This document shows positions 16,520 to 25,161 of a stretch of 64,000 nt of DNA, one piece after another (the stretch's first letter is position 1; each line of letters opens with the position of its first letter). The position numbers and the translations under genes were made by a program. Source of the stretch: JAPPLB01 sp965206655 (GTDB taxonomy: Bacteria > Acidobacteriota > Terriglobia > Bryobacterales > UBA6623); assembly GCA_965206655.1 (NCBI GenBank), contig CBDBKC010000038.1, positions 682,001 to 746,000 on the forward strand, written 5' to 3'. The notes beneath the pieces were generated by a model. It was given only the letters and a program-made list of their open reading frames with translations, ran no database searches and was not told the origin of the DNA.

Positions 16520-17746
16520 GTGAAACAACTTGAAAAGAGTTCTGCAACCGCCAGCCGACGGAAATTCCTGAGTCTCGGCGCGGCTCTGAGTGGAGCCCTG
16601 ACGGCTTGCTCGGACTCCGGCGAGCCGGTCCCCGACGAGGGGCCGAAGAGGCTGGGCCGTGCCCCGAATGAGTATGGCGAGCGCTCGCCCTTCGAAAAGG
16701 CGGCGCGGAAGGGTTCGGCGTCGAAGTATCCCGAGACGGGATCCACGCGGACACCGCTGCAAGACTCCCACGGCATCATCACGCCATCCTCGCTGCACTT
16801 CGAGCGGCATCATGCGGGCGTTCCAGTAGTCGATCCCGCCGAGCACCGGCTGATGATTCACGGCATGGTCGAGCGTCCGCTGGTGTTGACCTTGGATGAG
16901 CTCAAGACGCTGCCTTCGGTCTCGCGCGTCCACTTCGTTGAATGCGCCGGCAACAGCCGCAGCGAGTGGACAGCCAAGAAGGGTGCCACCGCCCAGCTCA
17001 GCCACGGGCTGGCGAGTTGCAGCGAATGGACGGGCGTCCTGCTGTCGCTCTTGCTCGAAGAAGTCGGTGTGAAACCCGAAGCGACTTGGCTCATCGCCGA
17101 GGGGGCCGACGCTTGCAAGATGCTGCGCAGTCTTCCGCTCGACAAGTGCCGCGACGATGTGATCGTGGCCTACGGACAGAACGGAGAGGCGATTCGCCCC
17201 GATCAGGGGTATCCGTTGCGGCTGGTTGTCCCCGGTTTCGAGGGCAACATCAACGTCAAGTGGGTGCGGCGTTTGATGTTGAGCGATCAGGCCGCGATGG
17301 CGCGCGACGAGACGTCGAAGTATACAGACCTGCTCGCGAACGGCAAAGCGCGGCAGTTCAGTTTTCCCATGGAAGCCAAGTCGGTGATTACGCGGCCCTC
17401 CGGCGGGCAGAGTCTCGCGGGCCCCGGCTTCCACGAAATCAGCGGACTGGCATGGTCGGGCCGCGGCCTCATCGAGCGTGTCGAGGTCTCAACCGACAAC
17501 GGCGCGAGTTGGCGGGACGCGGATTTGCAGGAACCGCGCCACCGGATTGCGTTCACGCGTTTCCGGCTGCCGTGGACTTGGGACGGCTCGGAGACCTCAA
17601 TCCTGTCACGCGCGACCGATGAGACCGGTTACGTCCAGCCGACCGAGGAGGCGCTCGTCGCCGTACGCGGGTCGAACTCCGACTATCACAACAATTGCAT
17701 CAAAGCCTGGAAGATCAGCGCCGACGGGAGTGTGACGAATGTTTAG
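16520..17746 (+). CDS. soxC: SoxC-type sulfite dehydrogenase, molybdopterin subunit
   Basis: 408 residues from a GTG at 16520 that has a GGGGAGG ribosome site at 16503-16509. The N-terminus (ASRRKFLSLGAALSGALTA) is a twin-arginine signal, so the protein acts in the periplasm. The oxidoreductase molybdopterin domain contains VHFVECAGNSRSEW, with the cysteine that ligates molybdenum, and PLRLVVPGFEGNINVKWVRR. A C-terminal Mo-co dimerisation domain follows (GLAWSGRGLIERVEVSTDNG). SoxC normally works with the cytochrome SoxD; here a cytochrome gene overlaps its 3' end by 8 bases. No other sox genes are present in the window. Confidence 0.88.
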   Translation: MKQLEKSSATASRRKFLSLGAALSGALTACSDSGEPVPDEGPKRLGRAPNEYGERSPFEKAARKGSASKYPETGSTRTPLQDSHGIITPSSLHFERHHAGVPVVDPAEHRLMIHGMVERPLVLTLDELKTLPSVSRVHFVECAGNSRSEWTAKKGATAQLSHGLASCSEWTGVLLSLLLEEVGVKPEATWLIAEGADACKMLRSLPLDKCRDDVIVAYGQNGEAIRPDQGYPLRLVVPGFEGNINVKWVRRLMLSDQAAMARDETSKYTDLLANGKARQFSFPMEAKSVITRPSGGQSLAGPGFHEISGLAWSGRGLIERVEVSTDNGASWRDADLQEPRHRIAFTRFRLPWTWDGSETSILSRATDETGYVQPTEEALVAVRGSNSDYHNNCIKAWKISADGSVTNV

Positions 17747-18305
17747 GCGAGCGAGAGGGTGGGTATTCGGTTTCGTTGTGAGTTCGCTTTGCGTGAGTGC
17801 TAGTCTTGCTCAATCGCCGAAGTTCAAGCTGGGCCGCGCGCCGACAGAGGAACAAGTCAAGGCTTGGAGCATCTCGATCTTGCCCGACGGAACCGGGCTG
17901 CCGGACGGCAAGGGAACAGCGGCGGAAGGCAAGGACGTCTATGACCGGCGCTGCTCGGAGTGTCATGGCAACGAAGGCCAGGGCGGTGATTCGTCGGCGC
18001 TCGTGGGGGGGGAGGGAAGTCTTACGAGCCCCAAACCGCTCAAAACCGTGGGCAGCTACTGGCCCCACGCGACGACCATTTGGGACTACATAAACCGCGC
18101 CATGCCGTTCGATACCCCCGGTGTGTTGACGAACGATCAGCTCTACGCCGTCGTTGCCCTCGTTCTTCATTTGAACGGGATCATCGAAGAGAACGAAGAG
18201 ATGAACCGCGAGACGCTGCCGAAAGTTCAGATGCCGAATCGCGATGGGTTTGTGAAAGACGAGAGGCCGGACGTGGGTTCCATCGCGGATTCCGCAAACC
18301 GTTGA
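17739..18305 (+). CDS. Periplasmic c-type cytochrome, SoxD-like
   Basis: 188 residues with a signal peptide (WVFGFVVSSLCVSASLAQ). One heme-c attachment site, CSECHG, lies near residue 70, and the axial methionine is probably in YINRAMPFDTPGVL. The pre-heme segment LGRAPTEEQVKAWSISILPDGTGLP is typical of SoxD/SorB-like partners. It should take electrons from the upstream molybdenum subunit and pass them to the respiratory chain. Overlaps soxC by 8 bases. Confidence 0.87.
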   Translation: MFRRARGWVFGFVVSSLCVSASLAQSPKFKLGRAPTEEQVKAWSISILPDGTGLPDGKGTAAEGKDVYDRRCSECHGNEGQGGDSSALVGGEGSLTSPKPLKTVGSYWPHATTIWDYINRAMPFDTPGVLTNDQLYAVVALVLHLNGIIEENEEMNRETLPKVQMPNRDGFVKDERPDVGSIADSANR

Positions 18306-18311
18306 AAGGAC

Positions 18312-19115
18312 TCAACCGGGTTCGACTTGATCACGCTCTACGGCGGCGCCCTTCGCGTCTATCCGCCGCCGGTGATAATCGCCCCTCGAAAGCATTTTCT
18401 CCAGCCACAAATAGAGAACGATAAACAGGTAGCGGCTTCCCATCTCCTTGATCTTGAGCTTCGACATGCCGCTAGCCCGGTTCGTCCAAGAGATCGGGAT
18501 CACCGCGTAGGAGTAGCCTCGGACGATCGCCTTCAGTGGCAGCTCCACGGTCAGGTTGAAGTGATGGGAGAGGAGCGGACGCATGCCTTCGATCACCTCC
18601 CGCCGGTAGCACTTGAAGGCATTCGTAACGTCGTTGAAGGGGATCCAGAACAAGATCCGCACAAACGAGTTGGCAACGCGGTTCAGTAAGAGCTTGTGAG
18701 GGGGATAGTCCCGGGTTTTCGATCCGCGTATGAAACGCGACCCAAACACACACTCGTAGCCCTCTTCGATCTTGCGGTAATAGCGCACCAGGTCTTGCGG
18801 TTCGTCCGAACCGTCGGCCATAAAGACAGCGACGGCATCCCCCGTAAATACCTCCAGTCCACGGCGCACAGCCCAGCCGAAACCATGCGGTCCTGGGTTG
18901 ACAACAAGCTGAATTGCCGGCTCTTCGGCTGCCAGGTTGCTGACGATCCGCGCAGTGGCGTCCGTGCTGCCGTCGTCGACGACGATGAGCTCGTGAGGGA
19001 TTCGCTCACTCTCCAGGATTTCGCGCAGCAAAGTGACCGTGCTCGTGATGCAGCCTTCTTCGTCCCGGGCCGGTATGACGACGGAGAGTTTCACGGGATG
19101 GTCTTTTTCGGGCAA
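18312..19115 (-). CDS. GT2 glycosyltransferase, dolichol-phosphate-mannose synthase-like
   Basis: 267 residues of GT-A fold. LSVVIPARDEEG begins the nucleotide-binding domain; ELIVVDDGSTDATARIV and AVFMADGSDEPQDLV supply the acidic motifs (the usual DxD position reads ADGSD). It ends with an amphipathic region (RYLFIVLYLWLEKM), suited to membrane association. Relatives transfer mannose or glucose to polyprenyl phosphate. Convergent with the cytochrome gene, 6 bases apart, and 31 bases beyond the end of pepA. Confidence 0.85.
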   Translation of the reverse strand: MPEKDHPVKLSVVIPARDEEGCITSTVTLLREILESERIPHELIVVDDGSTDATARIVSNLAAEEPAIQLVVNPGPHGFGWAVRRGLEVFTGDAVAVFMADGSDEPQDLVRYYRKIEEGYECVFGSRFIRGSKTRDYPPHKLLLNRVANSFVRILFWIPFNDVTNAFKCYRREVIEGMRPLLSHHFNLTVELPLKAIVRGYSYAVIPISWTNRASGMSKLKIKEMGSRYLFIVLYLWLEKMLSRGDYHRRRIDAKGAAVERDQVEPG

Positions 19116-19146
19116 TGCCTCAAACCACGAGCCTTACTGCGACCCA

Positions 19147-20619
19147 CTATGACTGCATCCCCATCGCCAGGTCAATCAGAGTCCTCACTCCCACACCGCT
19201 CGGGCCTTTTGGTAAGTCGGGCCGCTTTTCTTCCAGCCAGGCCGTACCGGCAATGTCGAGGTGCACCCACGGCAGCGGATCGGCAAACTCCTTCAAAAAC
19301 AGGGCAGCCGTGATCGAACCTCCCCAGCGCGTGCCGATGTTCGGTATGTCGGCGATCGGGCTGTTGAGCTGCTCTTTGTATTCGTCATCAAGCGGCATCG
19401 CCCACATCTTCTCCCCGGCCGAGTCAGCGGAGGCGAGGAACGTGCTCTGCCACTTCTCATCATTCGAAAAAGCGCCGACGCGGACATGCCCGAGCGCCAC
19501 CACGATCGAACCCGTCAATGTTGCCGCGTCGACCAGATGGGTGCAGCCCTGCTGCTGAGCATACGTTAGTGCGTCGGCAAGGATCAGGCGACCTTCCGCG
19601 TCGGTGTTCAGGACCTCGACTGTCTTGCCCGACATCGTAGTTACGATATCGCCCGGTCGCTGTGCGCGGGCGGAAGGCATGTTCTCGACCGATGGCACGA
19701 TGGCTGTGACCGCGATCTCCGGTTTGAGCTGAGAGATGGCGCGAATCGCCCCGAGCATCGCCGCGCCGCCGGCCATGTCGTACTTCATCTGGTCCATGTC
19801 TTTGGCCGGCTTGATCGAGATACCGCCGGTGTCGAACGTAACCGCCTTGCCGACAAGCCCGAGATGAGGCGCTTCCGGAGCGTCAGCGGGTCTGTACTTG
19901 ACCACCATCAAAGTGGGCGCATTGTCGCTGCCTTGGGCGACGCCGAGCAAAGCGTTCATATTGAGAGCTGCCATCTGCTCTTGTTCGAGGATTTCGATCT
20001 CGAGGCCCGATTCCTGAGCCATCGCGGAAGCACGGGCGGCTAGCTCAATCGGAGTGAGGACGTTGCCGGGCTCATTCACGAGGCCGCGGGCGAAGTTTTG
20101 CGATTCGGCAACCGCCCGGCCTCGGTCGATGCCGCCCGTGGCATCGGCATCGGCGCACAGCAAGACCTTGCCGATCGCGGCGGTGTCTGCTTCCACGGTT
20201 TTATAGTTGTCTACGCGGTAGTCCGCGAGGATCGATCCCTCCACCATCGCCTGTACTTCAAGCGCCACGGGGTTCTTTCCCGGCGGAAGGAGGGCGACAG
20301 CAGGTTTGTCGATGCCCCGAAGCCTTCGAACAGCGGCCCCGGCCGCCCGGCGAAGGCGGTTGATGTCGAACTCGGACTCCTTGCCGCCGCCGACGACCAG
20401 CAACCGCCCCGCGTGAAAACCCTCAGGGCGGTGAATCAGGGCTGTGCTTAGAAACTTGCCGGTAAACTCCTTTCTCGCATAGAGTTCGGCGATGAGAGCG
20501 GCGGTGGGGCCCGTCAGGCCTTCTCCCGGCTTCGCGTCTCCCCTCGTCTCGAAGAGCACGAGAACAGCGGCTTGGGCCTCGACGGTCTCAATGGGGTCAG
20601 AGTTGAGTTCGAAGTTCAT
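19147..20619 (-). CDS. pepA: Leucyl aminopeptidase (M17)
   Basis: 490-residue cytosolic aminopeptidase that removes N-terminal residues from peptides. The catalytic domain shows both metal-binding signatures: KAVTFDTGGISIKPAKDMDQ and the M17 hallmark NTDAEGRLILADAL near residue 330. The N-terminal macro-like domain is also present. Bacterial PepA can also bind DNA at recombination sites, but nothing here indicates that role. Confidence 0.95.
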   Translation of the reverse strand: MNFELNSDPIETVEAQAAVLVLFETRGDAKPGEGLTGPTAALIAELYARKEFTGKFLSTALIHRPEGFHAGRLLVVGGGKESEFDINRLRRAAGAAVRRLRGIDKPAVALLPPGKNPVALEVQAMVEGSILADYRVDNYKTVEADTAAIGKVLLCADADATGGIDRGRAVAESQNFARGLVNEPGNVLTPIELAARASAMAQESGLEIEILEQEQMAALNMNALLGVAQGSDNAPTLMVVKYRPADAPEAPHLGLVGKAVTFDTGGISIKPAKDMDQMKYDMAGGAAMLGAIRAISQLKPEIAVTAIVPSVENMPSARAQRPGDIVTTMSGKTVEVLNTDAEGRLILADALTYAQQQGCTHLVDAATLTGSIVVALGHVRVGAFSNDEKWQSTFLASADSAGEKMWAMPLDDEYKEQLNSPIADIPNIGTRWGGSITAALFLKEFADPLPWVHLDIAGTAWLEEKRPDLPKGPSGVGVRTLIDLAMGMQS

Positions 20620-20724
20620 TGGAATTTATTATGGCGGTTCCCACGCGCGGATCTCTTGTTCTCGAATCCCGGTAGTGGGGGCTTAGTGTGGAGATGGGTA
20701 GATTGCTACAATCCGGGACACGCC

Positions 20725-20988
20725 ATGTTGCGCACCAAGGCTGCAAAGACCGCTGTGGTTGGCCTCATTCTCTTCGTAGTGGGCCTTGCGTGGGGTACGG
20801 TCTACGAGTACTCCGAGAAGCTCAAGGATCCCCCTGGCTGGATCATGGATCGCCAGTTCTATCCACCCGCTACCACCCTAGCCCACCTCGGGATCTGTGT
20901 ATTCACGTTGGGAGCCCTATTTGGCATGGCTCGTTGGATCTACGGCCGGGTTCATGCCGCGATCAGTTCCCCAAGAGACCACACGTGA
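20725..20988 (+). CDS. Small two-span membrane protein
   Basis: 87 residues from the ATG at 20725. Two hydrophobic helices (TAVVGLILFVVGLAWGTVY and LAHLGICVFTLGALFGMARW) flank a polar loop DPPGWIMDRQFYPP. No family is recognised. Its last 12 codons lie antisense to the end of the IS1-like transposase fragment, so the native C-terminus was probably replaced when that element inserted. Confidence 0.55.
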   Translation: MLRTKAAKTAVVGLILFVVGLAWGTVYEYSEKLKDPPGWIMDRQFYPPATTLAHLGICVFTLGALFGMARWIYGRVHAAISSPRDHT

Positions 20989-21356
20989 TCGGTGATTCCG
21001 CTTTCCATCGCGGGTGTGATTCGCAACGATCCGTGAATCCGGCAAAAATTGTAGAACCCAAAATGCAACACGAGGGCCGCTTGTAAATTCTCACGGCTCT
21101 TGCTGAAGCTGTAGGTTAACCGCGTCATCCTCTTGCACCACTGGCGGAGCGTTCCATCCTTGCGCTCGATGTGCGCCGTGCAAGTCCGCGCCTTGCTCGG
21201 GTGCCCCATTATCGGAGCCTGAATCGTGCCCCGTATCTTCTCAGGCCGGTACGATTCCCGCCCGGGCGGCAGCGTCCCGTAGAGCTTTATCAACCGAGCG
21301 TAGGACACACGGTCGTGAAGTCCGGCTTGGATGGTAGCGAGAAAGATCATCCCATC
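20952..21356 (-). pseudogene. IS1-like DDE transposase, C-terminal fragment
   Basis: About 134 codons matching the end of IS1-type acidobacterial transposases: a DG remnant of the TDG motif, then RVSYARLIKLYG, TAHIERKDGTLRQWCKRMTR (which carries the catalytic E), FGFYNFCRIHGSLRITPAME and TDHVWSLGELIAA. The N-terminal zinc-finger and first catalytic aspartate are missing, and a stop precedes the fragment, so the element is dead. The 5' boundary (about 21356) is the breakpoint. Confidence 0.75.
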
Positions 21357-21427
21357 TCCACGCTAAGACCTCACTACCCGACTCCCGAGGCGCAGTGACG
21401 GGAGGCCCCTCGTGCTACAAGGGGACC

Positions 21428-22018
21428 GTGGATAGCATTCGCTACTACCTGGCCTTGATGTTTGTAGTCTTGCTGCCGGGCGTCTACCTATACTGGTTTT
21501 CCATCCATCCTTTTGTGGATTTCTGGCGCAAGGTGGGCCCGCGCCTTACCCTATTCATTCACTTCAGTCTGGTAGCTCTGGTCGCCATCGCGATCTTCCG
21601 AGTTCGCGGCCCGGTCATGTCAGCGGAATACGGTGCCCAATGGTTCCTGTTAATCCTCGCCGTCCCCTTAATCGGTGCCTCCATTGAGTTGCGGAGACGA
21701 ATTTCCAAGAACTTTTCGCCAAAAGTTATCTTGGGCCTGTCTGAATTGGCGCCGGACAGATACGCACGTAAGTTGGTGACCGAAGGCGTCTATTCGCGGA
21801 TTCGCCACCCCAGGTATGTTCAACTGCTGTTGGCGTTTTGGGGTTACGCTTTGTTCTGCAACTATTTGGCGCTGTACTTAATCGCGTTGCTCGCCTTCCC
21901 TTGGGTGATGATTCTGGCGAGGGTGGAAGAGAACGAACTGCGGGAACATTTCGGTGAAGAATACCTACACTACTGTGAGCGTGTACCGCGGTTTCTCCCC
22001 AGGTTTTGGTCGCGGTGA
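21428..22018 (+). CDS. ICMT/PEMT-family membrane methyltransferase-like protein
   Basis: 196 residues from a GTG at 21428 (AAGGGG lies close upstream; an earlier in-frame start at 21395 is possible). Hydrophobic segments at YYLALMFVVLLPGVYLYW, LFIHFSLVALVAIAIF, FLLILAVPLIGAS and LALYLIALLAFPWVMIL indicate four or five spans. The C-terminal part has GVYSRIRHPRYVQLLL and EENELREHFGEEYLHYCERVPRFLP, the R-x-P-x-Y and E-x-x-L motifs of isoprenylcysteine/phosphatidylethanolamine methyltransferases that bind S-adenosylmethionine. Substrate unknown. Confidence 0.8.
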   Translation: MDSIRYYLALMFVVLLPGVYLYWFSIHPFVDFWRKVGPRLTLFIHFSLVALVAIAIFRVRGPVMSAEYGAQWFLLILAVPLIGASIELRRRISKNFSPKVILGLSELAPDRYARKLVTEGVYSRIRHPRYVQLLLAFWGYALFCNYLALYLIALLAFPWVMILARVEENELREHFGEEYLHYCERVPRFLPRFWSR

Positions 22019-22063
22019 AAGAGCGGGTACGCTACATGCCCTCCCCCCTGCATACGCCCGGTG

Positions 22064-23629
22064 TTACGGGTCCAAGCCGAACAGGGGCCGGCGCACACGC
22101 TTGAACTCGAAGCGCGCCGGGTTCACGTCCGTCGCGCCGCCTGAGTTCACTTCCACAATCCGCGCCGCGATCGGCTCATAGGCCGCGCGGGGAGCTGTCG
22201 TCCCTTTAGCGACGAGGATCCGTTGACGCTCCGGATACACACCATTGCTGATCAACTGGTGCAGGCTGTTCGGGCTCGTCGGGCGATTCGTTAGCAGCAA
22301 TAGATTCGGTAGATCTCGCGTCGAACCTTCGACCTCGATCACCGACGTATGCCCCATGCCTTTATAGCGTCCGCCGCCGTGACGGACTTCCGTCTCGACA
22401 TATTGCCCGTCGTGCAGCGCCTTCACACGCCCCTTCACGCGCACCGGGTCACCGTGGATCTTGTCCGTTTTCCCGCCGACCATCTGGTCAAACGCACCAC
22501 CGATGCCCACACTGAACGCCGCTTTGTTTGCCTCCGCGTCTGAGATGACGACGACCCAGCCTTGCGCCTTCTGCCGCAGTAGCTCGCTGAGGATGAACGT
22601 GCCGTCACCCGCCGAGCCGCCGCCGATGTTGTCACCGGTATCCATCAGGACGACGGGAAACTCGTCGCTCGCCATAGCATCGCGAACCGCCGTAGCTGGG
22701 TCGGGGACCTTGAAGACAAGCTTGTCGCGCAACGCCCACAGCATGTCGCTCAAACGTTTCGCTTCCCGCTCGGCGAGTTCAGGATCGTTATCCGTAACGA
22801 CAATCGCGCTCGGCCCCATTGCTGGCACATCGGCCCACTGGTAACCGCCGGGCACGCTCGCGGCGAGGATCTTCGGATTCGTCTTCTCCAGTCGGCGGCT
22901 CTCATCAGTGACCGGCTTGTAGGGATTGTGGAAGGTGTCCTGGTAGACGATGTTCACGATCATTGGAGGCTGCGCGATCGCCTGCACTGGCTTGATCTCG
23001 CCCCGCACCATGCCCGCGATGATCGTCGCCGCCTGGATACCGCGCTGTTTCGTATCGAGATGAGGGTTCTCCTTGTAAGTAATGAGCACGTCCGAGTCCT
23101 CGACAAGTTCTTTCGGAACATTGGAATGAAAATCGTGCGTGACGACGATCGGGAACCCTTTACCCATGGCCTCACGGACACGGCGAACCACCTCTGCGTC
23201 GCCATGCGGATATCCATCCACCACCATCGCGCCGTGCAGAATCAGGATCACGCCGTCGAAGGGAGGGTTGGCCGTCTTGAGCTGATTGACGAGCTTGTCG
23301 AGAAGCTTCTCAAACGACGACCTCTCGACATACCCCAACGACCCCGCCCCAGCCCGCAACACCGGATACACGTCGACTCCCAACTTGGCCGCCGCTTCCA
23401 CCACGCCGCTCGCGACGCGGTTCGCTTTCAAGTTGTCCGCGATCCATTCGTCGCGGTCCACCGGAGATCGCTCACGCATCGGCCGCGCCTTGGGATAAAG
23501 CGAATTCGATTCCGCGCTCAATCCGCCGACCGCGATGCGAGGGCGGTCGGGTGGCGTGGCCGCGATCGCCGTGACGGCCAGGGTACTCAAAACGAAAATG
23601 CGAATCGGTCTCATTACTTTCATTGTCAT
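22064..23629 (-). CDS. M81-family (MlrC/microcystinase C-like) metallopeptidase, exported
   Basis: 521 residues with a signal peptide (MRPIRIFVLSTLAVTAIAATP). The N-terminal DUF1485/M81 domain is visible from RIAVGGLSAESNSLYP through GVILILHGAMVVDGYPHGDAE and VVTHDFHSNVPKELVE. These contain the DGDxE-like and histidine metal ligands of MlrC. The C-terminal MlrC domain includes VVLMDTGDNIGGGSAGDGT. Sphingomonad MlrC opens linearised microcystin; in other bacteria the substrate is unknown. Its start overlaps the CBM9 gene stop (ATGA), so the pair is coupled. Confidence 0.87.
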   Translation of the reverse strand: MTMKVMRPIRIFVLSTLAVTAIAATPPDRPRIAVGGLSAESNSLYPKARPMRERSPVDRDEWIADNLKANRVASGVVEAAAKLGVDVYPVLRAGAGSLGYVERSSFEKLLDKLVNQLKTANPPFDGVILILHGAMVVDGYPHGDAEVVRRVREAMGKGFPIVVTHDFHSNVPKELVEDSDVLITYKENPHLDTKQRGIQAATIIAGMVRGEIKPVQAIAQPPMIVNIVYQDTFHNPYKPVTDESRRLEKTNPKILAASVPGGYQWADVPAMGPSAIVVTDNDPELAEREAKRLSDMLWALRDKLVFKVPDPATAVRDAMASDEFPVVLMDTGDNIGGGSAGDGTFILSELLRQKAQGWVVVISDAEANKAAFSVGIGGAFDQMVGGKTDKIHGDPVRVKGRVKALHDGQYVETEVRHGGGRYKGMGHTSVIEVEGSTRDLPNLLLLTNRPTSPNSLHQLISNGVYPERQRILVAKGTTAPRAAYEPIAARIVEVNSGGATDVNPARFEFKRVRRPLFGLDP

Positions 23630-24363
23630 CGTCCCACCATCCGGTCCACAAACCGCACCGAGCCGAAATCTTCCGGCACATGAAAACTGGGTCGTTCAGT
23701 CCCGACCGGTGACCACGTGCTGTACTGGGCGTTCGTCGTGCCGCCCGAGCGATTCAAGTTCAGTCTCCAGCGGTCGCCGTCATGCGGCGGCGTATGTGCC
23801 GCGTCTTTCTCAAAATTCTTGAATGGGATGGAAACCTCAATAATCCAGTGGTCATCGTCGGGCGAGTCGACCTTCAACGAACGGCCGTAGTGCGACGTCC
23901 ACAAACGCACGCCCACGGGCTCGGAAAAGCGTCCGCCGCGCCACCAGTCGCCCCGGATGAAGTTCAGCATCGTGCCAATCACATTCATCTCGAAGCCGTA
24001 GTAGTTCCGCACCTTATTCGGGTTCGGGCTGATAAACGCTTCGACGCAATCGTCCAGGGAAACCGGCCCGTGCCGCCGAGTAACGTCCGCCGCGATGTGT
24101 TTGTCGCGGCAGTAATAACCGATGTAGAGATTCACATCATCCCAGAGAATCTTTGCGACGGTCTGCTCCTTTTCGCCGCTCTTCCACCAATTGAAATGGA
24201 AGTCGCCCGCCGGCGCGGCCGCCTCCCAAGCGGCCTCGTCGAGCATGCCGTCGATCATGATGGGCTCAGGCGTGCGGAGAATGTCGTAGGAGGGCTTCTC
24301 CTGAGCCGTACATAGCAACGGTGCAATCAACAACGGAAGTACGTAACGCATTGGCAACGCCAT
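23626..24363 (-). CDS. Secreted CBM9-like carbohydrate-binding protein
   Basis: 245 residues. MRYVLPLLIAPLLCTAQ is the signal peptide. The rest is a CBM9/DOMON-type beta-sandwich: EPIMIDGMLDEAAWEAAAPA, AKILWDDVNLYIGYYCRD, DDCVEAFISPNPN and WIIEVSIPFKNF are the standard landmarks. Such single-domain proteins are common in Acidobacteriota and bind sugar ends or act as partners of polysaccharide enzymes. Overlaps the downstream MlrC gene by 4 bases, in one transcript. Confidence 0.82.
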   Translation of the reverse strand: MALPMRYVLPLLIAPLLCTAQEKPSYDILRTPEPIMIDGMLDEAAWEAAAPAGDFHFNWWKSGEKEQTVAKILWDDVNLYIGYYCRDKHIAADVTRRHGPVSLDDCVEAFISPNPNKVRNYYGFEMNVIGTMLNFIRGDWWRGGRFSEPVGVRLWTSHYGRSLKVDSPDDDHWIIEVSIPFKNFEKDAAHTPPHDGDRWRLNLNRSGGTTNAQYSTWSPVGTERPSFHVPEDFGSVRFVDRMVGR

Positions 24364-24395
24364 ATGTTCTAGGTGCTCCTGAAAGTATCACGCAA

Positions 24396-24818
24396 CTACA
24401 GATCCGGCACGAGCCGAAACGCACGTCCCCGCCTCGTTCGATAGACACGAAAATCTCTGCGATCCAGTGTGAAGATTGTCTCAATCTTCTCTCGCTCTGC
24501 CAGATAGACCAGAGTTGCATCCGCTAATTGAGGGCCGAGTGATCGATAGCGATTCATAATGCGGCGTGTTTGCTTGACCGCTTCTTTATCGAGATCCAGT
24601 ACCGCAATCGCCCCGCTCTCGATCAGGTTCAGCAGATGATCCACCGCGAGGTGCCGTTTGCGCAACAGCCACGCCGCTTCAGCTATCACAGGCCAACTTG
24701 TGAGCAGCGGCGGCGCGATGTTTCTAGCGACCTCAACGCAGGCCTCGTGGTGAATATCTGACGGGCTGAGAATAGCGACAAGGGGGCCCGCGTCGGCCAG
24801 CACCGACGGTTCGTTCAC
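24396..24818 (-). CDS. PIN-domain toxin (VapC-like)
   Basis: 140 residues. The four acidic positions of PIN ribonucleases can be followed: D in LADAGPLVAILS, E in WPVIAEAAWLL, D in LGPQLADATLVYLAE and D in FTLDRRDFRVYR. Toxins of this family cut tRNA or rRNA. The start overlaps the stop of the RHH antitoxin gene by 4 bases, giving a complete toxin-antitoxin operon. Confidence 0.87.
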   Translation of the reverse strand: MNEPSVLADAGPLVAILSPSDIHHEACVEVARNIAPPLLTSWPVIAEAAWLLRKRHLAVDHLLNLIESGAIAVLDLDKEAVKQTRRIMNRYRSLGPQLADATLVYLAEREKIETIFTLDRRDFRVYRTRRGRAFRLVPDL

Positions 24819-25060
24819 TCGCCAAAGCCCTTCATATGCTTCGGGTTCGTACTCAAGTCTTTGGGTAACCCTTTTGCTGAGCCGATTGCGCCGCTGCGTC
24901 TTGCGACGTCGTAGAAGCTCTCCCCGTGTTCAGCACCATTGTCGAGATACTTATCGAGCGCCCGTCGAATGATTTCCGAAGGCGTTCTGCCCGCGCGCCG
25001 AGATTGCTCCTTCAAACGCTTGTCCAGCGGTGCGTCCATTCTTACCGTAACTTTAGACAT
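24815..25060 (-). CDS. CopG/RHH antitoxin (VapB-like)
   Basis: 81 residues from the ATG at 25060. MSKVTVRMDAPLDKRLKEQS / RRAGRTPSEIIRRALDKYLD is a ribbon-helix-helix DNA-binding domain; the tail (FYDVARRSGAIGSAKGLPKD) should bind the PIN toxin. In-frame ATG codons at 25075 and 25120 are less likely, because the operator palindrome at 25067-25094 would then lie inside the gene. Confidence 0.83.
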   Translation of the reverse strand: MSKVTVRMDAPLDKRLKEQSRRAGRTPSEIIRRALDKYLDNGAEHGESFYDVARRSGAIGSAKGLPKDLSTNPKHMKGFGE

Positions 25061-25066
25061 GGCTAT

Positions 25067-25094
25067 GTCCGACATTCTACCATGATTGTCGGAC
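25067..25094 (-). promoter_or_regulatory. Operator/promoter of the PIN/RHH toxin-antitoxin operon
   Basis: GTCCGACA at 25067-25074 and TGTCGGAC at 25087-25094 form a perfect 8-bp inverted repeat with a 12-base spacer. Read on the minus strand, the spacer contains TAGAAT (25079-25074), a five-of-six match to a -10 element. A matching -35 is not obvious. An RHH protein bound to both arms would cover the -10, consistent with autoregulation. Confidence 0.55.
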
Positions 25095-25161
25095 GCCGGG
25101 CCTGTGCCTATCTTCGACACGATCGGGCAACGCTATACTCAGCACAGACGAGGCCCTCCTC

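Noticed and set aside
16520..18305. Complete Sox thiosulfate-oxidation cluster
   Set aside because: Only SoxC-like and cytochrome genes are present; SoxXYZAB are absent from the window.
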